From assembly GCA_024803745.1 (NCBI GenBank), contig JANJXV010001774.1, positions 1-64,000 on the forward strand: a DNA stretch of 64,000 bases, read 5' to 3'. Shown one piece after another: positions 34,625 to 46,526 of this stretch; the stretch's first letter is position 1; each line of letters starts with the position of its first letter. A program made the translations under genes and the position numbers. The DNA comes from Megascapheus bottae. Its lineage: Eukaryota > Chordata > Mammalia > Rodentia > Geomyidae. Under the pieces are notes generated by a model that was given only the letters and a program-made list of their open reading frames with translations, was not told the DNA's origin and did no database searches.

Positions 34625-36898
34625 ATGTGGCCGGTCCATCTTTCCCATCCCAGAGCTGGCACGTCTGAACGATCAAAACCAAGAAAGAAACGACTGCAGG
34701 AACATCAGCAGAACTATCTTCATGGATCTGAAAAGATAAGGAAGAAAAATAAAAGGGAAGGCAAGCCCACGACCAACACCACTGGGGTCTGTAATTCACG
34801 TGAGGGTGCAGCCAGAGACCAAGCTGACCCTGAGCTTCGCCTGCCTTCAGGCACAGTCGGAGCAGCCAGGGTCAAGAGTGTCACAGGTCCCAAGAACAAC
34901 AAGGCCCACATGGAACAGGAAGTCAAACGAAGTCAGGTGGAGCATGAAGATCTGACCAGCCGCCTGCAGGCTTCTCAGCAACGCAGCTTAGACCTAGAGA
35001 TGGCCTTGTCTGCCCTCACCACCACGCAGAAGGACATTGAGCAGAAGAACAGACAGCTCATCCAAGACCTGGGTGATGTGAAGCTGCAGCTCGAGGAAAA
35101 GAGCAGAAGCTGTGACAACCTGCAGGAGCTGAATGCAGACTTACAGGGGAAGCTGGGCGTGCTCCGGACCCAGAAGTCCAACATGAAATTGAAAATAGAA
35201 AAATTCCAACGAGTGCTAGAGGAGCGGGCAGTGCTGAAAAGAAGAATAGAAAATGTGCAAAGTGTGGTGAGTGCATTGAGGTTGGAGAGGGACAAGATTG
35301 CGGAGGACCTGAGGGTGGAGAGGTCCACGTGGACGGAGAAGGTGCGGCGGCTCTCACAGGAGATGAACCAACTCACAGACGAGCGCGAGGAAGACCTGTG
35401 GCAGATGGTGGATCTAGAGAGCAAGCTGGCAGAAATGGAGAACAAGCTGGCAGAGGCACAGCCCCTTGCAGGACCATCTCAGGCTGACTTAAAGAACCTG
35501 GAGCAACAACTTCAATTCCAGGTTCAGGAAAACCAAAGCCTCAGTCTCCAGAACCTGGAGCAACAGGAACGGCTGCTGATACTGCAGAAGAAAGTGGGCG
35601 ACAAGGCTCACTCCAACATCTTTGAGACCCAGAAATGCACAGACCTGCAAACGAGAGAGCTGAAAGAGCAGCTGGAGCAGCTGCAGGAAGCTTTCCATAG
35701 GCTGAGCACTGAGAAGGACCAGCTCACCAGCCTCCTGACCTCAGAGCAAAAGGAGAATGAACACCTTCTGGAGAAGCTGGAGCAGCGAGAGATGGAATTA
35801 GGAGAATGGAAAGAGGTGGCTGAAGGATGTTTTCAAACAGCCCAGAGTCTTCAGGAGCTCAATGCTCAGTACCTGGCCCAGCTGCAGGAACTCAAAACCA
35901 CCTGTGAAGAGAACATGGCCTCCATTCAGCAGCTTAGTGCAGAGAAGGAGGAGCTGCAACAGCACCTGCTGAGGCACACCCAGCTGCTGGAGCAGCAGCA
36001 GCAGCAGGACCTGACCCTGACCCAAGAGTTGCAGGACACTCTCCACTGCCTGGAAGACACTACACAAGAGAAGGAGCAACTCCAGGCCCAGCTGAGCTTC
36101 CTGGCTTTCCAGGAAGGTAAAGAAGGGGACAAGGAAGAAGAAGCAAGGGCTGAGGAGGCAACTCCAGCCGCCGTGACCATCCTAGAGGCTGTGGACATCC
36201 CACAAGTCATGAAGGCCTTTTACCCGAAAGCAAAATCAGTTGCTGAGGTGACAAAAGTGAAACTCAGCCAACAGCTGCAGGAGCAGCAGGCCCACTGCCA
36301 GTGCCTGGCCAACTTGGCAGCCCAGTGCCAGACCAAGCTGGAGCAGCAGGCCCTGTTTCCCAAGAGCAGGAACCATGGTCCCTCAGGGGACAGGAAGCAG
36401 GACACGCGGGTGTCTAAGAAGATGAGAATGTGCTTCCTCCAGGCCCTGCCTGACAAAGTGGAGCACCAGAGTCCAGCAGGGGACCTCCAGCACCGGTGTG
36501 CCCAGCTGTCCAAACACATCAGCACCCTCGACGACTCCATAATGCTGTACAAAGAACAGATGGAAGTCCTGGACCAACTCTATAAGGAGAAAGATGAGTA
36601 TGTCATGGAACTCTCCCAGGAGAAGATGCAGAAGAAGGAGGAGCTGCAGGAACTTCTGGTGCTCCTTGTGGTTGAAGGCACACAGTGCCAGGGCCAGACG
36701 CCTGCAGACCCAGAGACCCCTGCTGCTGAGGTCACTTCACACCTGCCAAGTCCCTCAAACACTGAAGACAGCAAGGAGCAGAAAATCTTTGCAGATGCCC
36801 AACTCAAAGACAGTGTGCAGCCTGCCCAGGTAGAGGCAGGGGGGGCCTTGTCCCCGAAAGGCCTCCACCCCAGAGCCCACTGTGATGCTGATGCCTGA
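34625..36898 (+). CDS. Golga2-like: GOLGA2-like golgin, copy 7 (757 aa, altered C-terminus)
   Basis: The translation is identical to copy 6, including the G7 run at 36839-36845 and the altered end. The identity continues through the 3' UTR and SINEs into the L1 up to about 39,012. Copies 6 and 7 are therefore a very recent pair, or a converted one. The former stop position is at 36993-36995. Confidence 0.85.
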   Translation: MWPVHLSHPRAGTSERSKPRKKRLQEHQQNYLHGSEKIRKKNKREGKPTTNTTGVCNSREGAARDQADPELRLPSGTVGAARVKSVTGPKNNKAHMEQEVKRSQVEHEDLTSRLQASQQRSLDLEMALSALTTTQKDIEQKNRQLIQDLGDVKLQLEEKSRSCDNLQELNADLQGKLGVLRTQKSNMKLKIEKFQRVLEERAVLKRRIENVQSVVSALRLERDKIAEDLRVERSTWTEKVRRLSQEMNQLTDEREEDLWQMVDLESKLAEMENKLAEAQPLAGPSQADLKNLEQQLQFQVQENQSLSLQNLEQQERLLILQKKVGDKAHSNIFETQKCTDLQTRELKEQLEQLQEAFHRLSTEKDQLTSLLTSEQKENEHLLEKLEQREMELGEWKEVAEGCFQTAQSLQELNAQYLAQLQELKTTCEENMASIQQLSAEKEELQQHLLRHTQLLEQQQQQDLTLTQELQDTLHCLEDTTQEKEQLQAQLSFLAFQEGKEGDKEEEARAEEATPAAVTILEAVDIPQVMKAFYPKAKSVAEVTKVKLSQQLQEQQAHCQCLANLAAQCQTKLEQQALFPKSRNHGPSGDRKQDTRVSKKMRMCFLQALPDKVEHQSPAGDLQHRCAQLSKHISTLDDSIMLYKEQMEVLDQLYKEKDEYVMELSQEKMQKKEELQELLVLLVVEGTQCQGQTPADPETPAAEVTSHLPSPSNTEDSKEQKIFADAQLKDSVQPAQVEAGGALSPKGLHPRAHCDADA

Positions 36899-36995
36899 TA
36901 CCCAGCCCCCTGAAGAGCTTTCGGGCCAGGGCAATGAGCAATCCCGATCCTCTCCTTTCTTCTCCAGGCTGAGGAAAATGATGGGCTGGCGATAA

Positions 36996-37337
36996 TGGTT
37001 CTTTAAAGACTTATTAGCCACCATGGCAATCTTTTACGCCTGCACCTAACGGGTGATGACTGGACTTCAACCTCAGGCCAGATAGGACAGAGACTGCGGG
37101 AGGTGGCCCTAACTCAAAGTCATCTAAACAGCCACTGGTTGCCGGGGAAGGAGGGCCCTTGATATAATTTTCACAAATAATCTATTTTTACAAAGAAAAA
37201 TAAAATGTTATATTTACCGAATCCATCATGTTCCTTTTTTATATAAATGACTAAACACAATGTATTCTGTGAACATTTGGGGAGTAATATTTTGAACATG
37301 TATAGAAATAAAACGTTAGTTTACAAGTAAAAAAAAA
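36996..37337 (+). promoter_or_regulatory. Golgin copy 7 3' UTR and A9 tract
   Basis: AATAAA lies at 37199-37204 and 37307-37312, with A9 at 37329-37337. It shares 'ttttacgcctg' only with copy 6. Confidence 0.65.
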
Positions 37338-37345
37338 TCTGTCTT

Positions 37346-37419
37346 TAGTGCCCAGTATGGCTTTGAACTGCAATCCTCAGTTCTCAGCCTCCTGAGTAGC
37401 TAGCCTCCATGCCCTGCTC
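37346..37419 (-). mobile_element. Antisense B1-like SINE fragment, unit 7
   Basis: Complement of a B1 core, as in unit 6. Confidence 0.65.
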
Positions 37420-37512
37420 AACAATTAAAATTTCAAAAAACAAGAAAAATAACTCTTTGGCTTCAAAATAGACTGTTGAGGTTCAGGGTACAGTTGGAAG
37501 GTTACAAATAGC

Positions 37513-37733
37513 ACCCGCTGGGTGCCACAGGCTCACACCTGCAATCCTAGCTACAGGAGGCTAAGATATGAGGATCACAATTTGAAGCCAGCCCAGGTAG
37601 CAAAGTTAATTGGAAACTCATTTCCAACCAACTACCAAAAAAAGCTGTAAGTGGAACCATGGCTCAAGTGGTAGAGTGCTAGCCTTAAGCAAAAAAAGGT
37701 CAGAGACAGAGCCTAAGTCCTGAGTTAAAGCCT
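37513..37733 (+). mobile_element. B1-Geo composite SINE, unit 7
   Basis: Same 'ctgggtgccacagg' head as unit 6. Confidence 0.65.
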
Positions 37734-38021
37734 TAGTAACAATTCAAGAGAAAGGAAGCATGGAAGCAAGGAAGTGAGAGAGAGAGAGAGAGGGAAAGAA
37801 AGAAAAGGAAGAAAAAGAAAAAGTGAGGAAAAGCACATACTGTGCACAAGAGACACACCGAGAGGGTGGGAGTGAGAAATAGAGGGAAAGAAAAAGAGAG
37901 GGAGAGAAAGGGAGAGAACATTACCAGTACAGGTAACCAAAATTGCAAACGAGAAAACAAAACAAAACAACAACAACAAAACAATGCCATGGTGATGAAG
38001 AAGCACTGCTTTCAACACACA
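37734..38021 (+). repeat. Purine-rich tract with (GA)8, unit 7
   Basis: Eight GA, as in unit 6. Confidence 0.75.
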
Positions 38022-40037
38022 ATAATCAGGAAAGAAACTCCTTTCACAACAGCCTCAAAGAAAATAAAGTACCTCGGAATTAGCTTAACTAAGAATGCAA
38101 AGGACCTTTGTGACGAAAACTTTAAAACCCTAAAAAAGGAAATTAAAGCAGAACTAAGGAAATGGAAAATCCTCCCATGCTCCTGGATTGGAAGAATCAA
38201 CATTGTGAAAATGACAATCTTGCCAAGAGCTATCTACAAATTCAATGCAATACCCATCAATATCCCAATGTCATTCTTTAAAGAAATAGAAGAGGCAATC
38301 CAAAATTTCATCTGGAATAATAAAAGACCCCGTATAGCAAAAACACTTCTTAGCAGAAAGAACAGCGCTGGAGGAATTTCAATTCCAAACTTTAGACTCT
38401 ATTACAGAGCTCTAATTATCAAAACAGCTTGGTACTGGCACAGGAGCAGGCCTGAAGACCAATGGAATAGAACTGAGGACCCAGATATTAAACCACAGAC
38501 CTATGGCCACCTAATCTTTGACAAGGGAGCCAAAAAAATAAAATGGAAGAAAGACAGCCTCTTCAACAAGTTGTGCTGGCAGAACTGGTTAAGCACCTGC
38601 AGAAAACTAAAGTTGGATCCTTCTTTGTCACCCTGCACTAGAATTAACTCCAAATGGATCAAAGACCTGGAGGTAAAAGCTGACACACTGGAAACTTTAC
38701 AGGAAGGAATAGGAGACACACTATGCCTCCTTGGCACAGGTCGAAACTTTCTTAATAAGGACCAAGAATCACAACAAATCAGAGAAAGACTGGATAAGTG
38801 GGACTGCATTAAACTGCAGAGTTTTGGTAAGGCAAAGGACATAGCTAGTAAACTAATCAGGAAGCCTACAGAGTGGGAGAAGATCTTCACCAACCAAACA
38901 ACGGACAAAGGCCTCATATCTAAAATATATCAACAACTCAAAAAATTGAATCACTCCAAAACTAACCTCCAAAGTAACAACCATCCCATTAAAAAATGGG
39001 CCAAAGACTTAAAGACAGTCTTCTCCGAAGAAGAAACAAAAATGGCCTACAGACACATGAAGAAGTGCTCCACATCTCTGGTCATAAAAGAAATGCAAAT
39101 CAAAACAACTCTAAGATTCCATCTCACACCAGTTAGGATGGCCAGCATCAGGAAAACGAATAACAACAGATGCTGGAGGGGATGTGGCCAGGAGCGATCA
39201 CTACTACACTGTTGGTGGGAGTGCAAAGTCGCTCAACCACTATGGAAAGCAGTGTGGCAGTGCCTCAAAAGGCTAAACATAGAACTCCCCTATGACCCAG
39301 CAATTCCACTACTCGGCATTTACCCAACCATCCAGAAACAAGGACATACTAAATCCACTAGCACAACAATGTTCATTGCAGCACTATTCACCATAGCAAA
39401 GATATGGAACCAACCTAGATGTCCCTCAGTTGATGAGTGGATCAACAAGTTGTGGTATTTGTACACAATGGAATTCTATGCTGCTGTCAGAAAGAATGAC
39501 ATCGCCCCCTTTGTTAGGAAATGGAAAGACAGAAAAAAATCATATTAAGTGAAGTAAGCCAGACTCAAAGGAACTTAGGCTCAATGGTTTCCCTCATTCG
39601 TCATAATCAGTAGAAACCTTGGGCTCTACTAGCAGAGATCTGCAATAGAGCAAAATCTTGATACATAAGGCCATATAACGTGAAGCTAATTGAAAGGACC
39701 TCCAGGATATTGAAACAAAAGCCATATAATGAATGATTGTTGTCCTTAATGTACTATGTTGTCTCTCATCTCCTTTGCTGTCCCTTGGTTATCTCATATT
39801 GGTATAGTATCTCACTTTGTTATCTGATATATTGAATTTATTTGTATTTGGATATTTGAAATTTGATAGGGAAGGGGGGAAAACCAAGACGGGTGGGGGG
39901 TGTTGGGGGGAGGGAAATGGGTACCAAGACATGTGAAAGGGTATCAAGGTATGTGAATTAATGCACCTTCTATCTGGCAAATATCAGGTAATCCTTTTAC
40001 TAATTACAATAAAAATATGGAAAAAAATAAATAAATG
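38022..40037 (+). mobile_element. 5'-truncated L1, unit 7
   Basis: Frame to 39548 (A7, ends RKKSY). It matches unit 6 to about 39,012. It then has three unit 8-type bases (39016, 39026, 39071; KTVF), returns to unit 6-type MASIRK/QERSLL/CKVAQ, and takes unit 8-type sequence again from the A7 run on ('gaaaaccaagac', 'gtgaaaggg'). Confidence 0.9.
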
Positions 40038-40212
40038 AAAGGACTGGGAGTTTGGCCTAATGGTATAGTGCTTGCTTAGCATGCACATACATAGAAAAGG
40101 CTAGAAGTGTTGCTGTGGCTCAAGTGGTAGAGCTCTAGCCTTGAGAAAGTCCAAGGTCAGACATCAGGCCCTGAGTTCAAATCCAGGACTGGCAAAAAAA
40201 AATTGAAAAAGA
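40038..40212 (+). mobile_element. IDL-Geo SINE, unit 7/8 junction
   Basis: Same dimer and A9 end as at 4326-4500. Confidence 0.8.
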
Positions 40213-40577
40213 AACTGCACCTGTCCAACTAGAGCAAGTCCCACACTCTCCCCAAACTAGACCAGAGTTGGATGGGGCTGGGACTGCAGGAGCAGACTCC
40301 ACCCATTCTGCCTGGATCACAAGATTCTGGCCACACCCCCTATTAGTTCCTGTTTTTCGCTGACCAATGGGATAGGAGATTTGGGGCCACGCCCACATTC
40401 CACGCTGCCTAGCAATACTGGTATTCTGTCTGTTGACTTATACCACTAGCAGCAACTGTTGAAAGGAGAGGTGGCTGAGTGGTGATCGAGAGAATCCAGG
40501 TGATTTGGCGATAGACTTGGATACTCGCTTACTTATTAGTGATTGGGTACGTACAGGAGATTTCGAAGAGCCTGGGA
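40213..40577 (+). promoter_or_regulatory. Promoter and 5' leader of golgin copy 8
   Basis: CCAAT is at 40364-40368 and the X-box-like motif at 40404-40416. Variants from copy 2 are 'actagagcaag', 'ccacccattc', 'cccacattcc' for 'cccacgttcc', and 'gttgaaaggag'. The boxes themselves are unchanged. Confidence 0.6.
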
Positions 40578-42848
40578 ATGTGGCCGGTCCATCTTTCCCA
40601 TCCCAGAGCTGGCACGTCTGAACGATCAAAACCAAGAAAGAAACGACTGCAGGAACATCAGCAGAACTATCTTCATGGATCTGAAAAGATAAGGAAGAAA
40701 AATAAAAGGGAAGGCAAGCCCACGACCAACACCACTGGGGTCTGTAATTCACGTGAGGGTGCAGCCAGAGACCAAGCTGACCCTGAGATTCGCCTGCCTT
40801 CAGGCACAGTCGGAGCAGCCAGGGTCAAGAGTGTCACAGGTCCCAAGAACAACAAGGCCCACATGGAACAGGAAGTCAAACGAGGTCAGGTGGAGTATGA
40901 AGATCTGACCAGCCGCCTGCAGGCTTCTCAGCAACGCAGCTTAGACCTAGAGATGGCCTTGTCTGCCCTCACCACCACGCAGAAGGACATTGAGCAGAAG
41001 AACAGACAGCTCATCCAAGACCTGGGTGATGTGAAGCTGCAGCTCGAGGAAAAGAGCAGAAGCTGTGACAACCTGCAGGAGCTGAATGCAGACTTACAGG
41101 GGAAGCTGGGCGTGCTCCGGACCCAGAAGTCCAACATGAAATTGAAAATAGAAAAATTCCAACGAGTGCTAGAGGAGCGGGCAGTGCTGAAAAGAATAGA
41201 AAATATGCAAAGTGTGGTGAGTGCATTGAGGTTGGAGAGGGACAAGATTGCGGAGGACCTGAGGGTGGAGAGGTCCACGTGGACGGAGAAGGTGCGGCGG
41301 CTCTCACAGGAGATGCACCAACTCACAGACGAGCGCGAGGAAGACCTGTGGCAGATGGTGGATCTAGAGAGCAAGCTGGCAGAAATGGAGAACAAGCTGG
41401 CAGAGGCACAGCCCCTTGCAGGACCATCTCAGGCTGACTTAAAGAACCTGGAGCAACAACTTCAATTCCAGGTTCAGGAAAACCAAAGCCTCAGTCTCCA
41501 GAACCTGGAGCAACAGGAACGGCTGCTGATACTGCAGAAGAAAGTGGGCGACAAGGCTCACTCCAACATCTTTGAGACCCAGAAATGCACAGACCTGCAA
41601 ACGAGAGAGCTGAAAGAGCAGCTGGAGCAGCTGCAGGAAGCTTTCCATAGGCTGAGCACTGAGAAGGACCAGCTCACCAGCCTCCTGACCTCAGAGCAAA
41701 AGGAGAATGAACACCTTCTGGAGAAGCTGGAGCAGCGAGAGATGGAATTAGGAGAATGGAAAGAGGTGGCTGAAGGATGTTTTCAAACAGCCCAGAGTCT
41801 TCAGGAGCTCAATGTTCAGTACCTGGCCCAGCTGCAGGAACTCAAAACCACCTGTGAAGAGAACATGGCCTCCATTCAGCAGCTTAGTGCAGAGAAGGAG
41901 GAGCTGCAACAGCACCTGCTGAGGCACACCCAGCTGCTGGAGCAGCAGCAGCAGCAGGACCTGACCCTGACCCAAGAGTTGCAGGACACTCTCCACTGCC
42001 TGGAAGACACTACACAAGAGAAGGAGCAACTCCAGGCCCAGCTGAGCTTCCTGGCTTTCCAGGAAGGTAAAGAAGGGGACAAGGAAGAAGAAGCAAGGGC
42101 TGAGGAGGCAACTCCAGCCGCCGTGACCATCCTAGAGGCTGTGGACATCCCACAAGTCATGAAGGCCTTTTACCCGAAAGCAAAATCAGTTGCTGAGGTG
42201 ACAAAAGTGAAACTCAGCCAACAGCTGCAGGAGCAGCAGGCCCACTGCCAGTGCCTGGCCAACTTGGCAGCCCAGTGCCAGACCAAGCTGGAGCAGCAGG
42301 CCCTGTTTCCCAAGAACAGGAACCATGGTCCCTCAGGGGACAGGAAGCAGGACACGCGGGTGTCTAAGAAGATGAGAATGTGCTTCCTCCAGGCCCTGCC
42401 TGACAAAGTGGAGCACCAGAGTCCAGCAGGGGACCTCCAGCACCGGTGTGCCCAGCTGTCCAAACACATCAGCACCCTCGACGACTCCATAATGCTGTAC
42501 AAAGAACAGATGGAAGTCCTGGACCAACTCTATAAGGAGAAAGATGAGTATGTCATGGAACTCTCCCAGGAGAAGATGCAGAAGAAGGAGGAGCTGCAGG
42601 AACTTCTGGTGCTCCTTGTGGTTGAAGGCACACAGTGCCAGGGCCAGACGCCTGCAGACCCAGAGACCCCTGCTGCTGAGGTCACTTCACACCTGACAAG
42701 TCCCTCAAACACTGAAGACAGCAAGGAGCAGAAAATCTTTGCAGATGCCCAACTCAAAGACAGTGTGCAGCCTGCCCAGGTAGAGGCAGGGGGGGCCTTG
42801 TCCCCGAAAGGCCTCCACCCCAGAGCCCACTGTGATGCTGATGCCTGA
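40578..42848 (+). CDS. Golga2-like: GOLGA2-like golgin, copy 8 (756 aa, altered C-terminus)
   Basis: One AGA is lost near 41191 (KRIEN for KRRIEN), removing one Arg in frame. The G7 run is at 42789-42795, so the C-terminus is that of copies 6 and 7. The N-terminal half has the copy 9-10 type residues Ile in PEIRLPS, ENMQS and EMHQL, while the C-terminal half is of the copy 6-7 type, so this copy is a clear mosaic. Private changes include RGQVEYED, NVQYLA, FPKNRN and HLTSPSN. Confidence 0.85.
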   Translation: MWPVHLSHPRAGTSERSKPRKKRLQEHQQNYLHGSEKIRKKNKREGKPTTNTTGVCNSREGAARDQADPEIRLPSGTVGAARVKSVTGPKNNKAHMEQEVKRGQVEYEDLTSRLQASQQRSLDLEMALSALTTTQKDIEQKNRQLIQDLGDVKLQLEEKSRSCDNLQELNADLQGKLGVLRTQKSNMKLKIEKFQRVLEERAVLKRIENMQSVVSALRLERDKIAEDLRVERSTWTEKVRRLSQEMHQLTDEREEDLWQMVDLESKLAEMENKLAEAQPLAGPSQADLKNLEQQLQFQVQENQSLSLQNLEQQERLLILQKKVGDKAHSNIFETQKCTDLQTRELKEQLEQLQEAFHRLSTEKDQLTSLLTSEQKENEHLLEKLEQREMELGEWKEVAEGCFQTAQSLQELNVQYLAQLQELKTTCEENMASIQQLSAEKEELQQHLLRHTQLLEQQQQQDLTLTQELQDTLHCLEDTTQEKEQLQAQLSFLAFQEGKEGDKEEEARAEEATPAAVTILEAVDIPQVMKAFYPKAKSVAEVTKVKLSQQLQEQQAHCQCLANLAAQCQTKLEQQALFPKNRNHGPSGDRKQDTRVSKKMRMCFLQALPDKVEHQSPAGDLQHRCAQLSKHISTLDDSIMLYKEQMEVLDQLYKEKDEYVMELSQEKMQKKEELQELLVLLVVEGTQCQGQTPADPETPAAEVTSHLTSPSNTEDSKEQKIFADAQLKDSVQPAQVEAGGALSPKGLHPRAHCDADA

Positions 42849-42945
42849 TACCCAGCCCCCTGAAGAGCTTTCGGGCCAGGGCAATGAGCAATCCCGATCC
42901 TCTCCTTTCTTCTCCAGGCTGAGGAAAATGATGGGCTGGCGATAA

Positions 42946-43287
42946 TGGTTCTTTAAAGACTTATTAGCCACCATGGCAATCTTTTAGGCCTGCACCTAAC
43001 GGGTGATGACTGGACTTCAACCTCAGGCCAGATAGGACAGAGACTGCGGGAGGTGGCCCTAACTCAAAGTCATCTAAACAGCCACTGGTTGCCGGGGAAG
43101 GAGGGCCCTTGATATAATTTTCACAAATAATCTATTTTTACAAAGAAAAATAAAATGTTATATTTACCGAATCCATCATGTTCCTTTTTTATATGAATGA
43201 CTAAACACAATGTATTCTGTGAACATTTGGGGAGTAATATTTTGAACATGTATAGAAATAAAACGTTAGTTTACAAGTAAAAAAAAA
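42946..43287 (+). promoter_or_regulatory. Golgin copy 8 3' UTR and A9 tract
   Basis: AATAAA lies at 43149-43154 and 43257-43262, with A9 at 43279-43287. It has 'ttttaggcctg', unlike copies 6-7, and a private 'atatgaatg'. Confidence 0.65.
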
Positions 43288-43295
43288 TCTGTCTT

Positions 43296-43369
43296 TAGTG
43301 CCCAGTATGGCTTTGAACTGCAATCCTCAGTTCTCAGCCTCCTGAGTAGCTAGCCTCCATGCCCTGCTC
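43296..43369 (-). mobile_element. Antisense B1-like SINE fragment, unit 8
   Basis: Complement of a B1 core, as in unit 6. Confidence 0.65.
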
Positions 43370-43462
43370 AACAATTAAAATTTCAAAAAACAAGAAAAAT
43401 AACTCTTTGGCTTCAAAATAGACTGTTGAGGTTCAGGGTACAGTTGGAAGGTTACAAATAGC

Positions 43463-43683
43463 ACCCGCTGGGTGCCACAGGCTCACACCTGCAATCCTAG
43501 CTACAGGAGGCTAAGATATGAGGATCACAATTTGAAGCCAGCCCAGGTAGCAAAGTTAATTGGAAACTCATTTCCAACCAACTACCAAAAAAAGCTGTAA
43601 GTGGAACCATGGCTCAAGTGGTAGAGTGCTAGCCTTAAGCAAAAAAAGGTCAGAGACAGAGCCTAAGTCCTGAGTTAAAGCCT
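43463..43683 (+). mobile_element. B1-Geo composite SINE, unit 8
   Basis: Same head as unit 6. Confidence 0.65.
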
Positions 43684-43971
43684 TAGTAACAATTCAAGAG
43701 AAAGGAAGCATGGAAGCAAGAAAGTGAGAGAGAGAGAGAGAGGGAAAGAAAGAAAAGGAAGAAAAAGAAAAAGTGAGGAAAAGCACATACTGTGCACAAG
43801 AGACACACCGAGAGGGTGGGAGTGAGAAATAGAGGGAAAGAAAAAGAGAGGGAGAGAAAGGGAGAGAACATTACCAGTACAGGTAACCAAAATTGCAAAC
43901 GAGAAAACAAAACAAAACAACAACAACAAAACAATGCCATGGTGATGAAGAAGCACTGCTTTCAACACACA
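43684..43971 (+). repeat. Purine-rich tract with (GA)8, unit 8
   Basis: Eight GA; private 'gcaagaaagtgag' before the run. Confidence 0.75.
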
Positions 43972-45987
43972 ATAATCAGGAAAGAAACTCCTTTCACAAC
44001 AGCCTCAAAGAAAATAAAGTACCTCGGAATTAGCTTAACTAAGAATGTAAAGGACCTTTGTGACGAAAACTTTAAAACCCTAAAAAAGGAAATTAAAGCA
44101 GAACTAAGGAAATGGAAAATCCTCCCATGCTCCTGGATTGGAAGAATCAACATTGTGAAAATGACAATCTTGCCAAGAGCTATCTACAAATTCAATGCAA
44201 TACCCATCAATATCCCAATGTCATTCTTTAAAGAAATAGAAGAGGCAATCCAAAATTTCATCTGGAATAATAAAAGACCCCGTATAGCAAAAACACTTCT
44301 TAGCAGAAAGAACAGCGCTGGAGGAATTTCAATTCCAAACTTTAGACTCTATTACAGAGCTCTAATTATCAAAACAGCTTGGTACTGGCACAGGAGCAGG
44401 CCTGAAGACCAATGGAATAGAACTGAGGACCCAGATATTAAACCACAGACCTATGGCCACCTAATCTTTGACAAGGGAGCCAAAAAAATAGAATGGAAGA
44501 AAGACAGCCTCTTCAACAAGTTGTGCTGGCAGAACTGGTTAAGCACCTGCAGAAAACTAAAGTTGGATCCTTCTTTGTCACCCTGCACTAGAATTAACTC
44601 CAAATGGATCAAAGACCTGGAGGTAAAAGCTGACACACTGGAAACTTTACAGGAAGGAATAGGAGACACACTATGCCTCCTTGGCACAGGTCGAAACTTT
44701 CTTAATAAGGACCAAGAATCACAACAAATCAGAGAAAGACTGGATAAGTGGGACTGCATTAAACTGCAGAGTTTTGGTAAGGCAAAGGACATAGCTAGTA
44801 AACTAATCAGGAAGCCTACAGAGTGGGAGAAGATCTTCACCAACCAAACAACGGACAAAGGCCTCATATCTAAAATATATCAACAACTCAAAAAATTGAA
44901 TCACTCCAAAACTAACCTCCAAAGTAACAACCATCCCATTAAAAAATGGGCCAAAGACTTAAAGACAGTCTTCTCCGAAGAAGAAACAAAAATGGCCTAC
45001 AGACACATGAAGAAGTGCTCCACATCTCTGGTCATAAAAGAAATGCAAATCAAAACAACTCTAAGATTCCATCTCACACCAGTTAGGATGGCCAGGATCA
45101 GGAAAACGAATAACAACAGATGCTGGAGGGGATGTGGCCAGGAGGGATCACTACTACACTGTTGGTGGGAGTGCAAACTCGCTCAACCACTATGGAAAGC
45201 AGTGTGGCAGTGCCTCAAAAGGCTAAACATAGAACTCCCCTATGACCCAGCAATTCCACTACTCGGCATTTACCCAACCATCCAGAAACAAGGACATACT
45301 AAATCCACTAGCACAACAATGTTCTTTGCAGCACTATTCACCATAGCAAAGATATGGAACCAACCTAGATGTCCCTCAGTTGATGAGTGGATCAACAAGT
45401 TGTGGTATTTGTACACAATGGAATTCTATGCTGCTGTCAGAAAGAATGACATCGCCCCCTTTGTTAGGAAATGGAAAGACAGAAAAAAATCATATTAAGT
45501 GAAGTAAGCCAGACTCAAAGGAACTTAGGCTCAATGGTTTCCCTCATTCGTCATAATCAGTAGAAACCTTGGGCTCTACTAGCAGAGATCTGCAATAGAG
45601 CAAAATCTTGATACATAAGGCCATATAACGTGAAGCTAATTGAAAGGACCTCCAGGATATTGAAACAAAAGCCATATAATGAATGATTGTTGTCCTTAAT
45701 GTACTATGTTGTCTCTCATCTCCTTTGCTGTCCCTTGGTTATCTCATATTGGTATAGTATCTCACTTTGTTATCTGATATATTGAATTTATTTGTATTTG
45801 GATATTTGAAATTTGATAGGGAAGGGGGGAAAACCAAGACGGGTGGGGGGTGTTGGGGGGAGGGAAATGGGTACCAAGACATGTGAAAGGGTATCAAGGT
45901 ATGTGAATTAATGCACCTTCTATCTGGCAAATATCAGGTAATCGTTTTACTAATTACAATAAAAATATGGGAAAAAATAAATAAATG
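43972..45987 (+). mobile_element. 5'-truncated L1, unit 8
   Basis: Frame to 45498 (A7). It has TKNVKDL, KKIEWKK, KTVF, MARIRK, QEGSLL and MFFAALF, the pattern of units 9 and 10. Confidence 0.9.
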
Positions 45988-46161
45988 AAAGGACTGGGAG
46001 TTTGGCCTAATGGTATAGTGCTTGCTTAGCATGCACATACATAGAAAAGGCTAGAAGTGTTGCTGTGGCTCAAGTGGTAGAGCTCTAGCCTTGAGAAAGT
46101 CCAAGGTCAGACATCAGGCCCTGAGTTCAAATCCAGGACTGGCAAAAAAAATTGAAAAAGA
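45988..46161 (+). mobile_element. IDL-Geo SINE, unit 8/9 junction
   Basis: The terminal A-run has eight A rather than nine; units 9-11 downstream also have shorter runs. Confidence 0.8.
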
Positions 46162-46526
46162 AACTGCACCTGTCCAACTATAGCAAGTCCCACACTCTCC
46201 CCAAACTAGACCAGAGTTGGATGGGGCTGGGACTGCAGGAGCAGACTCCACCCATTCTGCCTGGATCACAAGATTCTGGCCACACCCCCTATTAGTTCCT
46301 GTTTTTCGCTGACCAATGGGATAGGAGATTTGGGGCCACGCCCACATTCCACGCTGCCTAGCAATACTGGTATTCTGTCTGTTGACTTATACCACTAGCA
46401 GCAACTGTTGAAAGGAGAGGTGGCTGAGTGGTGATCGAGAGAATCCAGGTGATTTGGCGATAGACTTGGATACTCGCTTACTTATTAGTGATTGGGTACG
46501 TACAGGAGATTTCGAAGAGCCTGGGA
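46162..46526 (+). promoter_or_regulatory. Promoter and 5' leader of golgin copy 9
   Basis: CCAAT is at 46313-46317 and the X-box-like motif at 46353-46365. It shares 'cccacattcc' and 'gttgaaaggag' with copies 8 and 10. This promoter drives the first copy with a complete frame. Confidence 0.6.
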
